From NCBI GenBank assembly GCA_946803715.1, contig CAMPET010000378.1, positions 32,882 through 44,196 on the forward strand: a stretch of DNA of 11,315 nucleotides, in the 5' to 3' direction. A program made the translations under genes and the position numbers. This document shows, one piece after another, positions 1 through 7,689 of this stretch. The DNA is from Beroe ovata. Lineage: Eukaryota; Ctenophora; Nuda; Beroida; Beroidae. The notes beneath the pieces are model-generated. The model saw nothing but the letters and a program-made list of their open reading frames with translations, was not told the DNA's origin and did not search any database. Numbering within the stretch: the stretch's first letter is position 1; every line of letters begins with the position of its first letter.

Positions 1-40
1 CACACACACATACACACACACACACACATACACAGACACA
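1..40. repeat. (CA)n microsatellite, slightly interrupted
   Basis: CACACA repeats with ATA and AGA interruptions run from the first base to about 40. They lie just before the acceptor of the first visible kinesin exon (AG at 53-54), where a pyrimidine tract would normally be. The left edge of the window cuts the repeat. Confidence 0.9.
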
Positions 41-54
41 CCAAATTATTTCAG

Positions 55-477
55 CTCTTGTCGATGGAAAGAGTTCCCATGTTCCGTATCGTGACAGTAA
101 GCTGACAAGGCTACTGCAGGACAGTCTGGGAGGCAACAGCCGTACTGTCATGGTAGGTACAACTGTCATTACAACAGCTGTCATTTGTCATCTATAATGT
201 CATGAGGAGATGTCACTGGGATTTGCTATTCATCAATGTCATATTTCTCTTGTTAGTTGTCGAAATATGTGTCTATCTACGTGTAACAACATCACCCTGC
301 AGCTAGCTAACATCAATCCGGCATCGTACAACGCAGATGAGACACACGCCACACTACGGTACGCTAACAGAGCTAAGAACATCAAGAACAAGGCCCACAT
401 TAACGAAGATCCGAAGGATGCAATGCTCCGAGAGTTTCAGAAGGAAATTGAAGCTCTCAAAGCTCAACTAGCTTCTG
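55..477 (+). CDS. KIF3A: KIF3A exons 1-2 of window: C-terminal motor domain and neck linker
   Basis: Exon 55-152 starts after ttcag with two bases (CT) that complete an upstream codon. It encodes 32 residues ending GGNSRTVM at the donor gtaggt. It carries [22 protein letters not shown], the conserved motor region around loop 12 and helix 5. Exon 303-477 follows acceptor ctgcag and reads [10 protein letters not shown], then the final motor helix ([10 protein letters not shown]) and the kinesin-2 neck linker and neck start ([14 protein letters not shown]). It ends with one spare G at donor gtacag. The open frame starts at 210, upstream of the acceptor, but 210-302 is intron. P-loop and switch motifs are not in the window. 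Confidence 0.93.
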
Positions 478-3400
478 GTACAGAATTCCTTATCAGTCAT
501 CATCATTGACCATTCACCTTCTACCCAACCCCCCTACCCCTTACCTCCACTCCATACTCTAACCCCTACCCCTTACCTCCACTCCATACCCTAACCCCCT
601 ACCCCAGATCGGAAGAGCAAACGGCGGAACACCAGTCAACGAATTATGGGGGATGCCGGCGTGGGCGTNATACCCTAACCCCCTTCCTCGAATCCCAAGC
701 CCCCTTTACCCCTGCCCCCCAGCTGAAGGTCCTGGCGGTGAGATGTCAGGTAGCGAGGAAGAATATGTTAACGCTGAGGGTAAAACAGTTCGAGTCAAGA
801 AGAAGAGAAAACCCAGTTTGGATGAAGAGGTTATTTTCAACAAATATAATGAATTCTCAAGCTATTGCCCCTCGTTTGAATTAGAAAGAGATACTTAGTC
901 CAAAGATAGTGCATTCGTATCGCCATGATTTATGCATATCATGATTCATGGATTTGAGACCTTCTACTACCCACAATTTGCCCATTTTGATAATTTTGAA
1001 TTTTTTGTGACTCAAATAAAATTCGATCATCAAAAAACAAAATTTCGTTATTGTGATTCAGGAAATGAAAGCAGTCCAAGAACAACTGGATAAAGAAAAG
1101 AAAGCACTACTCGAGGCTTCGAATATGGAGAGTGCAGAGAAAGATAAGATATCTAGGGAACTTGGTGAGTGTTGAGCTCGGGTACATGAATTATTCATGT
1201 GCGTGAAATCGAGATTTTACTGGCGCAAGAAGACAAAAACATTTTGTTGTGGATGTAAAAAACTTTCATCTCGATCTCAGTAGAAAATCGTTTTGAAAAT
1301 GCAATAATGCATATTTTTGATGAATTCTTAAGCTCCTCTAGAGAGGAAAAACGTGATGGCCCCTTACCAAACTTCTTTTACGTGAAAGTTATCAAAGTCT
1401 AGCCAATGATATGGTGCTGCATCAAAATTTGTCACTACATCACCACAGCACTGGCCACTGCATCATTATAACGTGACTGCACCACTGCACCAGTGCACCA
1501 CTGTAATGTAACTGCGCCATTGTTTCACTACAGCACAGCATATATAATAACGTTACTGCACCACTGCATCATTGTTCAGCTGCGAGAGAACAGGAGTTAC
1601 AGAAAACTCAACAAGAGAAAAAGAAGCTAGCCGAGAAATTGCAGATGCTGGAAGGAAAGCTAATTGTGGGGGGAGTAGACTTGGTAAGTCAGTTTCGTGT
1701 TTACTTCTCGTTTTACCTTTGTCCGACCACTTTTTCGACCGGTCACGAACTTGCCACATTCTAGATCAATAACTCGGCGATTTCCGGTAAAATTGTGAGC
1801 AAACATCAATTTTCAGCAGTCAGTGTTTCGCGCGTCGTTTCGTTCATGATTGGCGCGGCGATTGCGCGTATAGCGCGCAATACCGTGGGAAAATTTGGTA
1901 ATCTTTTTTTCAAGGACGATCTATGAAGAAACAATAATGACAATGAACCATTTTTACAGCAATTCATTCTGATATTATTCGATGAATTCTATTGTATTCA
2001 GTTGGAGAAAGCCAAGGAGCAGCAAATCTTGCTAGATCAGTCTTTCAAAGAATTAGAGGCTACAACGAAGAAACAAGAAAGAATCAAGGAAGAGATCCTA
2101 GAACAAGAGGTTTTAAGAATCCACTCGGCTTTTAATTTTCAATTTCACTTCTTCGGACAATACCATTTTTGACACGACTATACAATTTCTCTTTTCGGCA
2201 CCAAGTCACGAAACAGTAGGTACTGCTTGATAGTTGAAACTTTTCTTGACAGCCACATTCCATTTCAGCAAGAGAAGTTAATTGTTGAGGAAAAGTATAG
2301 CAGTCTACAGGAGGAAGCAGCAGGGAAAACGAAAAAATTGCAAAAAATAAACCAGATGTATAAAAGTGCTAAAGCCGAGGTAATTCATGGCTTTTCCATT
2401 TTCTGCCCCGGTCAATCCCATACTTTTCTGAGTTTCTTCCCTATTCAGTGCTTGGTTATGATCTCATTGAATTGAAAATTGTTTTCCATTTTCTGTTCTG
2501 CCGAGACCGGGGTTTATGGATCCAAACAAACCGAGCCCCACCATATTGTTCCTCGCCAGATTTCATCTGTTTTCGCGTGCGGACGTCATGACAGATGAAA
2601 TAAGGCAGACGTTTCCGTTTTCATTATCCGGAATGTCCTCAGTTTACTGATTGTTACCTCAGATATCGGATATGAAGTTAGAGCATGAACGAAGGGTAGA
2701 GGCTCTAGTGGATGACATAAAGCAGCTGACGAAGGAAATGCAGTTGCAAGAGTTGCTGATAAACTACACTGTACCGCCAGAGTTCCAGGATCTCATTGAA
2801 AAGGTGGGAAATTTTATCTTTTTTTGATTATGTATACAGTTCTCAATTGAGAAGAGGTCAAGGTTGTGAAGAGTGTGATAGAAATGAAACGAAAATAGCA
2901 GCTAATGAATGGTAACCTAATTTTCTGTAGTGACGAGTCTATCAGATACAATAGTTCATGGATATGAGTCTACTTTAACCAGTTCTGGTCACAGTCGATA
3001 GTACAATCCTTCTCCGCCCATCCATATCCGACACTCCACGCCCATCCCTTACGGCAGATGCATCTGTTGCAACCCTCGTACCAGATCTGATTAAACTGGG
3101 CGTACCTGGGCAAGAGAGAGTGGGGTGAAATAGGGATGTTTAGAGGTCCTTTCCGATAGTTCTGGGGGTCCTTTCCGACAGCTGAAATTTATATAATTTG
3201 AAATTTTACTTGAGTAGAAATTGTAGTGAAAATTGTGAATTGATTATGCACTTAAGTCTGTTTTTCGAATTATGTCTGTTTCGGAAAGGAGCCTAGCTGT
3301 TTGATCGAGCTATATGCAATATGCCCCCTCTCACCCGTCGATGCCATCTCTATTCCTGAAGGTACACTTGAACGGGCATCCGGACATGTGGCACTGATTA

Positions 3401-4713
3401 GTGGCATCATCCCCGCACGTGCACCAACTACACCCGTCGTAGAATACCTCGCCCGGCTTGGCGTAGCCTGTCCGCCCGTTAACCTTCACGTAGACACATT
3501 TCCCACACCGGGATCCGGATATGCAGATTACCCGGTCATTCTCACACCTGTGTTCATCATGTGACTTGCAGAATTTCCAAACTCGAGAGATTTACCATGG
3601 TTAGCAGTAGTGGTTCACGAGACCCAAACGTGTCAATTCTATGATCTATCTATCTATAATGTCTCCTAACTACACCATGCTTTACCTGCAGTCTCTACAC
3701 CCATCCTCAAACGTGTCACCGTGTTCATATCTAGTCCCATCTGTGTGTGTACAGAACTTGTAATCGGGTCCACTCCTAATGAGACACAGCGAGACACTCA
3801 CCAGCGTTATGGCGAACAGCAAAACAGAACGAAACATTGCGAACTGCAATAATTATACTACAGGGGATCGGTGTGGAGTATTTCCCTTCCGTGATGATCG
3901 AGTGACCCTGTAATCCAATTATGAGCTGGGAGAAATATGATGCGACATTTCGTGGAATTATGCTTTAGTTTTACTTCGGCAGTCAAAATCAAGAATGATT
4001 TATCCTAGCCCGGTTCAAGCTTGGTTGTTAAAATTCATCGCATGTAGATGATACCTACTTCATAAGTCATTCATGTGTTCTGAGAGACACCCCTTAACAA
4101 CGCTATCATCTCACACATGGTGACAATGTGACGATTCAGCACGTGCTGTGGAACGAGGACATAGGGGAATGGCAGCTACACTACGTGGCGTACACGGGTA
4201 ACAACATGAGACAGCGCACTCCCACACCTCCTCCCCAAGCATTCGAGCAATTCGTGAGTATACAGCTGCTGTCTGCGTGCGGCGCGCGCTCCGCGAGTAG
4301 AATTGCTACACACGTGGAGTTCAATTTTACTCCTACTAAACAAGTGATTAAGTTGCAATGATAACTGGGCTCGGCCGTTGGTTTTCGAATTCGGCCTACA
4401 CAAATCTGATCTCTACTTAAGCGTATTACCATAGAACTATTAAAGATTATCATTAAATCTTGTCGGGCAGAATAATTACACCGCGTATTTGAATATGAAA
4501 ACGTGAAAACTAAAAACACGAGATACTATTTTGTTCCTCGTATCATAGGACAAGGATCTGAACATGGTATACTGGACGTATGGGACAGTTGCCCCTTCCG
4601 CCAAGAAGAAGAGAGATCGTAAGAAGAAGGGAAAGAACAGGAAAAAGAAAGAGAAAGCTGATGCCGAGCAGGAGACTAATGCCAGACCGAAAACAGCACT
4701 TTCCAGACGTTGA
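55..4713 (+). CDS. KIF3A: Kinesin-2 motor subunit KIF3A, 3' part of gene (10 exons, 5' partial)
   Basis: KIF3A pairs with KIF3B or KIF3C, plus the KAP adaptor, as heterotrimeric kinesin-2. This motor moves intraflagellar-transport and other cargo toward microtubule plus ends (family knowledge). Exons read from the sequence: 55-152, 303-477, 723-829, 1062-1164, 1580-1683, 2002-2109, 2269-2379, 2663-2803, 4140-4253 and 4549-4713. All nine introns are GT-AG and every junction keeps frame. The introns after exons 2 and 4 are phase 1 and the other seven are phase 0. The exons give 407 full codons and a TGA. In order they show the motor end ([31 protein letters not shown]), the neck ([20 protein letters not shown]), an acidic-then-basic charged stretch, a coiled-coil stalk with LIVGGVDL and GKTKKLQK, then the [10 protein letters not shown] tail and a Lys-rich end. 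LIVGGVDL and the WNED block favour KIF3A over KIF3B. Full-length KIF3A is about 700 residues, so roughly 290 N-terminal residues lie upstream. The donors after exons 3 (gttatt) and 6 (gtttta) are weak. Confidence 0.93.
534..605. repeat. C-rich minisatellite, period 32-33, about 2.2 copies
   Basis: The unit begins CTACCCCTTACCTCCACTCC and starts at 534, 566 and 599, giving periods of 32 and 33 bases. It lies in the kinesin intron 478-722 and breaks off into adapter sequence at 606. Repeat-like sequence (ATACCCTAACCCCC) resumes right after the adapter at 670. Confidence 0.85.
606..669 (+). other. Degraded Illumina TruSeq adapter embedded in assembly (artefact)
   Basis: Bases 606-618 are AGATCGGAAGAGC, the exact start of the TruSeq adapter. 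Bases 619-639 match the rest of the index-adapter stem with substitutions. Bases 640-645 (CGAATT) sit where the six-base index belongs. Bases 646-669 align without gaps to the 24-base flow-cell segment, and most mismatches are T or C called as G; the last base is N. Length, order and spacing all fit. This is sequencing adapter read with low quality, not organism DNA. Confidence 0.95.
723..829 (+). CDS. KIF3A: KIF3A exon 3 of window: charged neck hinge
   Basis: After acceptor ccccag, the leading CT joins the G left by the previous exon to make an Ala codon. The exon reads [20 protein letters not shown], then [16 protein letters not shown]. The acidic run followed by a Lys/Arg run matches the charge pattern of the KIF3 neck, which helps heterodimer choice and processivity in kinesin-2 (family knowledge). 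The KIF3A-like SGSEE motif is visible, but the stretch is shorter than in vertebrates. The donor, gag|gttatt, is weak. The open frame extends upstream into adapter sequence, and that extension is not coding. Confidence 0.85.
1062..2803 (+). CDS. KIF3A: KIF3A exons 4-8 of window: coiled-coil stalk
   Basis: Five exons (1062-1164, 1580-1683, 2002-2109, 2269-2379, 2663-2803) encode about 189 residues rich in Glu, Lys, Gln and Leu, with heptad-like spacing typical of the kinesin-2 stalk. Landmarks are [54 protein letters not shown] and [20 protein letters not shown]. All four have clear counterparts in vertebrate KIF3A as I remember the family. The first exon ends in phase 1 (donor gtgagt) and the others in phase 0. 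The last ends FQDLIEK at donor gtggga and is followed by the 1,336-base intron that hosts an antisense gene. Confidence 0.92.
1455..1579. repeat. Degenerate CCACTGCA-type tandem repeat running into a splice acceptor
   Basis: CCACTGCATCATT occurs at 1455-1467 and again at 1561-1573. Variants of TAACGTGACTGCACCACTGCA and CACCACTGTAATGTAACTGC lie between them. The last copy runs into TTCAG, the acceptor of kinesin exon 1580-1683, so the repeat supplies the sequence just upstream of the splice site. Confidence 0.75.
1861..1881. repeat. GC-rich inverted repeat, 8-bp arms, 5-base loop
   Basis: ATTGCGCG at 1861-1868 and CGCGCAAT at 1874-1881 are exact reverse complements around TATAG. The site lies in a kinesin intron that is locally richer in CpG than its surroundings. 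No function is evident. Confidence 0.6.
2560..2601. repeat. Inverted repeat, 11-bp arms, 20-base loop with CRE-like GACGTCA
   Basis: ATTTCATCTGT (2560-2570) pairs exactly with ACAGATGAAAT (2591-2601). The loop contains GGACGTCATG, which resembles a CRE/ATF half-palindrome. It lies in the kinesin intron 2380-2662. Confidence 0.55.
2970..3837 (-). CDS. Nested antisense gene: secreted protein with three VWC-like six-cysteine modules
   Basis: On the minus strand, exons 3837-3686, 3547-3335 and 3105-2970 join through GT-AG introns of 138 and 229 bases, both phase 2. They give a 166-residue protein ending in TAG. It starts [19 protein letters not shown], a clear signal-peptide-like segment. Three modules follow the same pattern of C, C-x2-C-x-C, C, C: C29/47/50/52/59/65, C68/90/93/95/103/108 and C112/134/137/139/156/160. 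Each has an aromatic residue shortly before G-C (FEDGC, FYDGC, WYEGC), and the second has GYAKPGEVF as in VWC domains. VWC modules bind BMPs or matrix proteins in many animal secreted proteins (family knowledge); the ligand here is unknown. All 18 cysteines after the signal peptide fall in modules. The whole gene sits inside kinesin intron 2804-4139. The start is the first ATG ahead of the hydrophobic segment. Exon joins are inferred; transcripts are not seen. Confidence 0.8.
3146..3179. repeat. Short direct repeat GGTCCTTTCCGA, period 22
   Basis: GGTCCTTTCCGA occurs at 3146-3157 and 3168-3179, within the second intron of the nested antisense gene. A related TTTCGGAAAGGAGCC lies near 3280 in the opposite sense. 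These may be remnants of a small repeat; nothing more can be said. Confidence 0.5.
4140..4253 (+). CDS. KIF3A: KIF3A exon 9 of window: conserved globular-tail entry ([10 protein letters not shown])
   Basis: The exon starts after acceptor attcag and ends at the strong donor gtgagt. It encodes 38 residues: [13 protein letters not shown], then [17 protein letters not shown]. The [10 protein letters not shown] and YTGNNMR blocks are diagnostic of KIF3A-type tails, where the motor meets its adaptor and cargo. The upstream exon ends FQDLIEK in phase 0, so the join is clean. An ATG at 4128 lies in frame just upstream but falls in the intron. Confidence 0.93.
4549..4713 (+). CDS. KIF3A: KIF3A terminal exon: Lys-rich C-terminus and stop
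   Basis: The exon follows acceptor tcatag and reads [20 protein letters not shown], then a strongly basic run rich in Lys and Arg, ending RPKTALSRR and TGA. The order hydrophobic VY-x-x-Y, basic stretch, RPKT resembles the end of vertebrate KIF3A, which also carries an ARPKT-like motif near its C-terminus. This frame is open for only 54 codons and overlaps a longer open frame in another register, so it is easily missed. No AATAAA is visible in the roughly 450 bases downstream. Confidence 0.85.
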   Translation, partial: DKDLNMVYWTYGTVAPSAKKKRDRKKKGKNRKKKEKADAEQETNARPKTALSRR

Positions 4714-5160
4714 AATTTGTTGGCAGCAGTCCAATGTTGATCGTTGGATCTATTTTAGGATGATGACACAGTCCGGGACAAGTTAGCAACTTTCTCGAGC
4801 AAGTTCAGCAGGGGTTTTAGTCCACTGCCCAGTATGAGTGTATGTTGGAACAATGTTCTTGTATACTTGTAAATATCCTCCAAAGGTTGGGCATAATATG
4901 GTAAAATTCAGTGTTTCCGGTACAAAATATTTTGCTTTCTCTTTTCGACACTGAAATTATCTTGAATTCTATATCGAATTGATACAATCCAGTTCCACTA
5001 TACCAAACCTAAGTACTTACTGTATGTCGTATGATCAATATACAACATTCTCATCACTTTCAGACTATAGTTTTACCGCTGCAACTCAAATACAGTAAGA
5101 CACATGTACACAACTTCTCTTAAATACTTGACCATTGCCTAGGCTTGGTCAGACTCCAGA
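4714..5160. other. Kinesin 3' flank, no second gene seen
   Basis: This AT-rich stretch follows the kinesin stop and presumably includes its 3' UTR. I found no AATAAA or ATTAAA hexamer, no conserved protein segment and no strong repeat. The transcript end cannot be placed. Confidence 0.5.
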
Positions 5161-5162
5161 CT

Positions 5163-5540
5163 CTATGGCTTCTCGACATATGAATAGCGATCTCTCCATT
5201 CAAACTGATTCACTGATTCTGTCTTCAGAGCATAATCCTGTAGTTTTTCCCGGTAAATTCTGGACCTTTTCTCTAACCTGCTTTGGGTTGCAGCGTTGAA
5301 AGCCAAAGCAGGGGTATTGAAGGGGCACAGCTCTAATCGGTGGTAGGTATATCTCATAGGTGGTAGGTATATCTCATAGAGTCTCCAACGCCTATTGTAG
5401 TGTTGAGCTGGTGTGACTCCCTGCATTTTAGAGTAGGATGTCTCTCTATATTTTATAGAGTAGGATAGGTAGTGATCATGATATGTTGATATGTGTGATA
5501 TGTTGATATGAAAAACACGAGTATATATTATCCGAGACAC
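5163..5540 (-). CDS. Doubtful minus-strand open frame, possible terminal exon of an unrecognised gene
   Basis: A 125-codon frame ends in TAG at 5163. Its last 50 or so residues (ALAFNAATQSRLEKRSRIYR through QFEWRDRYSYVEKP) are charged and protein-like. Its N-terminal part is made of the inverted repeat (MSRIIYTRVF) and small tandem repeats, so it is unlikely to be coding. A plausible reading is a terminal exon starting after ATGCAG near 5420 or after GATTAG near 5335. I recognise no family. A frame this long can arise by chance in a window of this size. Confidence 0.22.
   Translation of the reverse strand: MSRIIYTRVFHINISHISTYHDHYLSYSIKYRETSYSKMQGVTPAQHYNRRWRLYEIYLPPMRYTYHRLELCPFNTPALAFNAATQSRLEKRSRIYREKLQDYALKTESVNQFEWRDRYSYVEKP
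5339..5378. repeat. 20-bp tandem duplication
   Basis: GGTGGTAGGTATATCTCATA is present twice head to tail, at 5339-5358 and 5359-5378, with no differences. Identity this high suggests a recent event. Confidence 0.85.
5480..5510. repeat. 17-bp tandem repeat next to the long palindrome
   Basis: GATATGTTGATATG occurs at 5480-5493 and 5497-5510, separated by TGT, giving a 17-base period. The second copy abuts the left arm of the perfect inverted repeat at 5511. Confidence 0.8.
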
Positions 5541-5577
5541 ACATTGTGTGTCTCGGATAATATATACTCGTGTTTTT
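5511..5577. repeat. Perfect inverted repeat, 33-bp arms, single-base spacer
   Basis: Bases 5511-5543 are the exact reverse complement of 5545-5577, with T at 5544 between them. The arms start AAAAACACGAG and contain TATATATTATCCGAGACACA. There is no mismatch. I see no target-site duplication outside the arms and no coding content. It could be a very small hairpin element, a recent inverted duplication or an assembly fold-back. Confidence 0.95.
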
Positions 5578-5579
5578 AC

Positions 5580-6480
5580 GGATCCTGAACGAACCTGTAA
5601 CTATATTATATTGACTGTCATAATGTGCGTGCCAAGAGCATTGTCCGTGCCACTTTGTGCCATTCGTTCTAAATTCGGCACGAACCCCGATATTCTAATT
5701 TTACAAAACAACAGAGGAGGGTTTTCAATGTCACGTTTTTTCAGAGGCTTCTATACAAAAACTCTAATTAAAGCACTTTTTTTGGTATTTGTAAGAGCTC
5801 CGCCTGAATTTCGGAATCCGGATACCTCTCGGATAGAGTTTTAGTTTAGATAGATATTGGTTTAGTTAGAGTGGATTGGTTAGAGTGTTACTCGATTCAT
5901 TATTCCTGATAATGGGAGATAGGTACCTATTCGCGGTTGCGTTTGAACATTCTTGGCGCATTTCGGTCACCCATACCAACTCAAATATATTCCTTTGTTT
6001 ACGCTGTATGCTCATAACTTATTTGATCAATGATCATGGTAAATCTGCTAACTATTTGATCCTGGTCTACTGCTATTTCTCACCGTACTCTACTCTAATT
6101 CCACTGCAGCTACTCACTTGTCATGGTAGCTGCACGCGTATAACTCCTTGCGTATAATATGAAATGCCATTTCCGAGAAATATACCCAGAATTAGCGTAT
6201 GATACATTTTTCTGCTTTTCCGAGTGGCGAATACCCTAGTTTATAGCGAACAATATATACCTACTACACGCGCTGCTACTGCAGACTGAGCATGAAATAT
6301 ACTTCCTGTGTCTGTTTCATACACTTCCATGACGTGTACTGGTTGAAAGAGACTTATCCCTAACTCTTAGCGTACCCTAACCCTAATTATACACCTAAGC
6401 CTAATTACACCTCTGCGAAAGCTGTTTCTGCTCGCACTTGTGCAGATCATATGATTGTTAGCTAAATTTCAAGTTTCCCA
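5580..6480. other. Gene-poor stretch
   Basis: Open frames of 98 and 93 codons occur here on the + strand, but neither resembles a known family and neither has exon-like borders. The first begins inside the palindrome arm. A CCCTAACCCTAATT-type patch near 6370-6400 is too short to be telomeric. No other structure seen. Confidence 0.5.
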
Positions 6481-6488
6481 TATAAAAG
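6481..6488 (+). promoter_or_regulatory. Isolated TATA-box-like TATAAAAG
   Basis: TATAAAAG preceded by CCCA looks like a good core-promoter TATA box. No coding exon follows within several hundred bases on the + strand, so it may be chance. Confidence 0.15.
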
Positions 6489-7550
6489 CCGGATGCCCTA
6501 GATTAACCTATATTGCCCTTGACTAAACCTATCAGGAAATATTCAGTCACATCCAGAGTTCTGCAGTAGGTGCTTCCATCACAATTACCTATCTAAGAAA
6601 GGAATTTACACATAGCTCTAGCAGGTATAACGTATATCAGAACCAATCAATTACGCTAATTGATATCTTATAGCTGAGTCTTCATAATTCCTGCCAAACT
6701 CCACTCCATATTCCAGAATTTCTAGAGTAAAGCACAAATGAAGAGCTTAATTTATTATTGACAGCCGATTGTAAGATATGCGCGAATCTATTTTCCAAGC
6801 CATAGTGTAGGTATGAACTTCTCACAGACTTCTCAACCGACTCTCATACTCATAGCACTCTAATCTGCACATAGTTTGACAGAGCTCATCTGACTGCTGT
6901 ATATTACTAAACATAGGCTCAAATACGGGTGTGGTTAACTGTTGGGTCCAGAGAGTATGCTAGAACTTGATGCGAGAGCATTCGGCCCTATTCTCGTTCG
7001 TTCTTTGTTTCTTTACTGTGCTAGACTGTACGTACAATAACAGAATAACACTATGCTTTGTGAAAATCATACCAGCTAGCCGAAGTTTTTGTGGCTTCGG
7101 CAATTTTAGTAAAATAGACTATAGTACTGCCTCATCCAAATTTTGCAAAAAAAGGCTTATGAAGAAAAGGGTTCTGTTTTGAGTCTGCCGATTTTTAACT
7201 CAATTTAACGTTCCTTTTCCTACTTTTTTCACTGTTAGTCTGGATTTGTTCCACTTTCACTAGTGACCCGGTGAATATTGATCCATTATTGCCCACGCCC
7301 ATTCAAAGTCAATCACACCAATCACACTTGTACATGATTTCAATATTGGAAGCATGGAAATGGCCGATTTTAGCTGCGGCCTGCCGGCCTATTTGAATTT
7401 AATAGCTGTTATACCTATTCATAACGGGTGTTAATATGTCGGTAGGAAGCCATAAAAACGCTTCACCATCATTAATTCAATTGATTATAATGAGTGACAT
7501 ATGACAAACTCTAATTATCTCCCCTATTTTTCACCTAGCTAGAAGTAGAA
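6489..7550. other. Gene-poor stretch with a small GCCGAAG hairpin
   Basis: Nothing gene-like is recognised; a 71-codon open frame (6967-7182) has no recognisable motif. GCCGAAG (7079-7085) pairs with CTTCGGC (7095-7101) across a 9-base loop. CCCACGCCCATT near 7293 echoes the CCACGCCC motif of the repeat patch near 9400-9720. Confidence 0.45.
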
Positions 7551-7568
7551 CTCACTTACTAAGTGAGT
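7550..7568. repeat. 9-bp-arm hairpin
   Basis: ACTCACTTA (7550-7558) and TAAGTGAGT (7560-7568) are exact reverse complements around a single C. The next bases, GAG, extend a GTGA repeat but do not pair. Confidence 0.6.
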
Positions 7569-7651
7569 GAGCAAGGAGCTTTTCCACGAAAATTTGACTT
7601 GAATTTTTATCTTCACCCTATTTTGGGTTACTTATTTGCTAAACCAGACTT

Positions 7652-7683
7652 CTACACCACTCCTACACCACTCCTACACCACT
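7652..7683. repeat. 11-bp tandem repeat, three copies
   Basis: CTACACCACT recurs at 7652, 7663 and 7674 with one linking base each. It is followed by two ACCACTATAG copies. This is an ordinary short minisatellite. Confidence 0.8.
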
Positions 7684-7689
7684 ATAGAC

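Noticed and set aside
653-722. Upstream extension of the open frame into exon 723-829
   Set aside because: It starts inside the sequencing adapter, contains the N and precedes a consistent acceptor (ccccag) that joins in phase with exon 303-477.
1553-1772. Open frames on both strands around kinesin exon 1580-1683
   Set aside because: They are in the wrong register. The correct frame is fixed by phase from the previous exon and by the LIVGGVDL motif.
3331-3335. TGA at 3333-3331 as the end of the nested gene (122-residue version)
   Set aside because: The stop overlaps a good donor (GG|GTGAGA). Splicing to 3105 keeps phase and adds a third full cysteine module, which a chance join would not produce.
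3301-3564. 87-codon + strand open frame
   Set aside because: It is the antisense shadow of the second exon of the nested cysteine-rich gene, whose minus-strand frame explains the conserved cysteine pattern.
4181-4519. 112-codon minus-strand open frame
   Set aside because: It lies antisense to kinesin exon 4140-4253, which has clear KIF3A similarity on the + strand, and shows no family features of its own.
4580-4786. 68-codon + strand open frame and its 63-codon minus partner
   Set aside because: Both are out of register with the terminal kinesin exon, which joins in phase and ends in TGA at 4711.
6360-6410. CCCTAACCCTAATT telomere-like sequence
   Set aside because: Only about two imperfect units occur, in ordinary gene-poor DNA. 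This is too few for an interstitial telomere claim.
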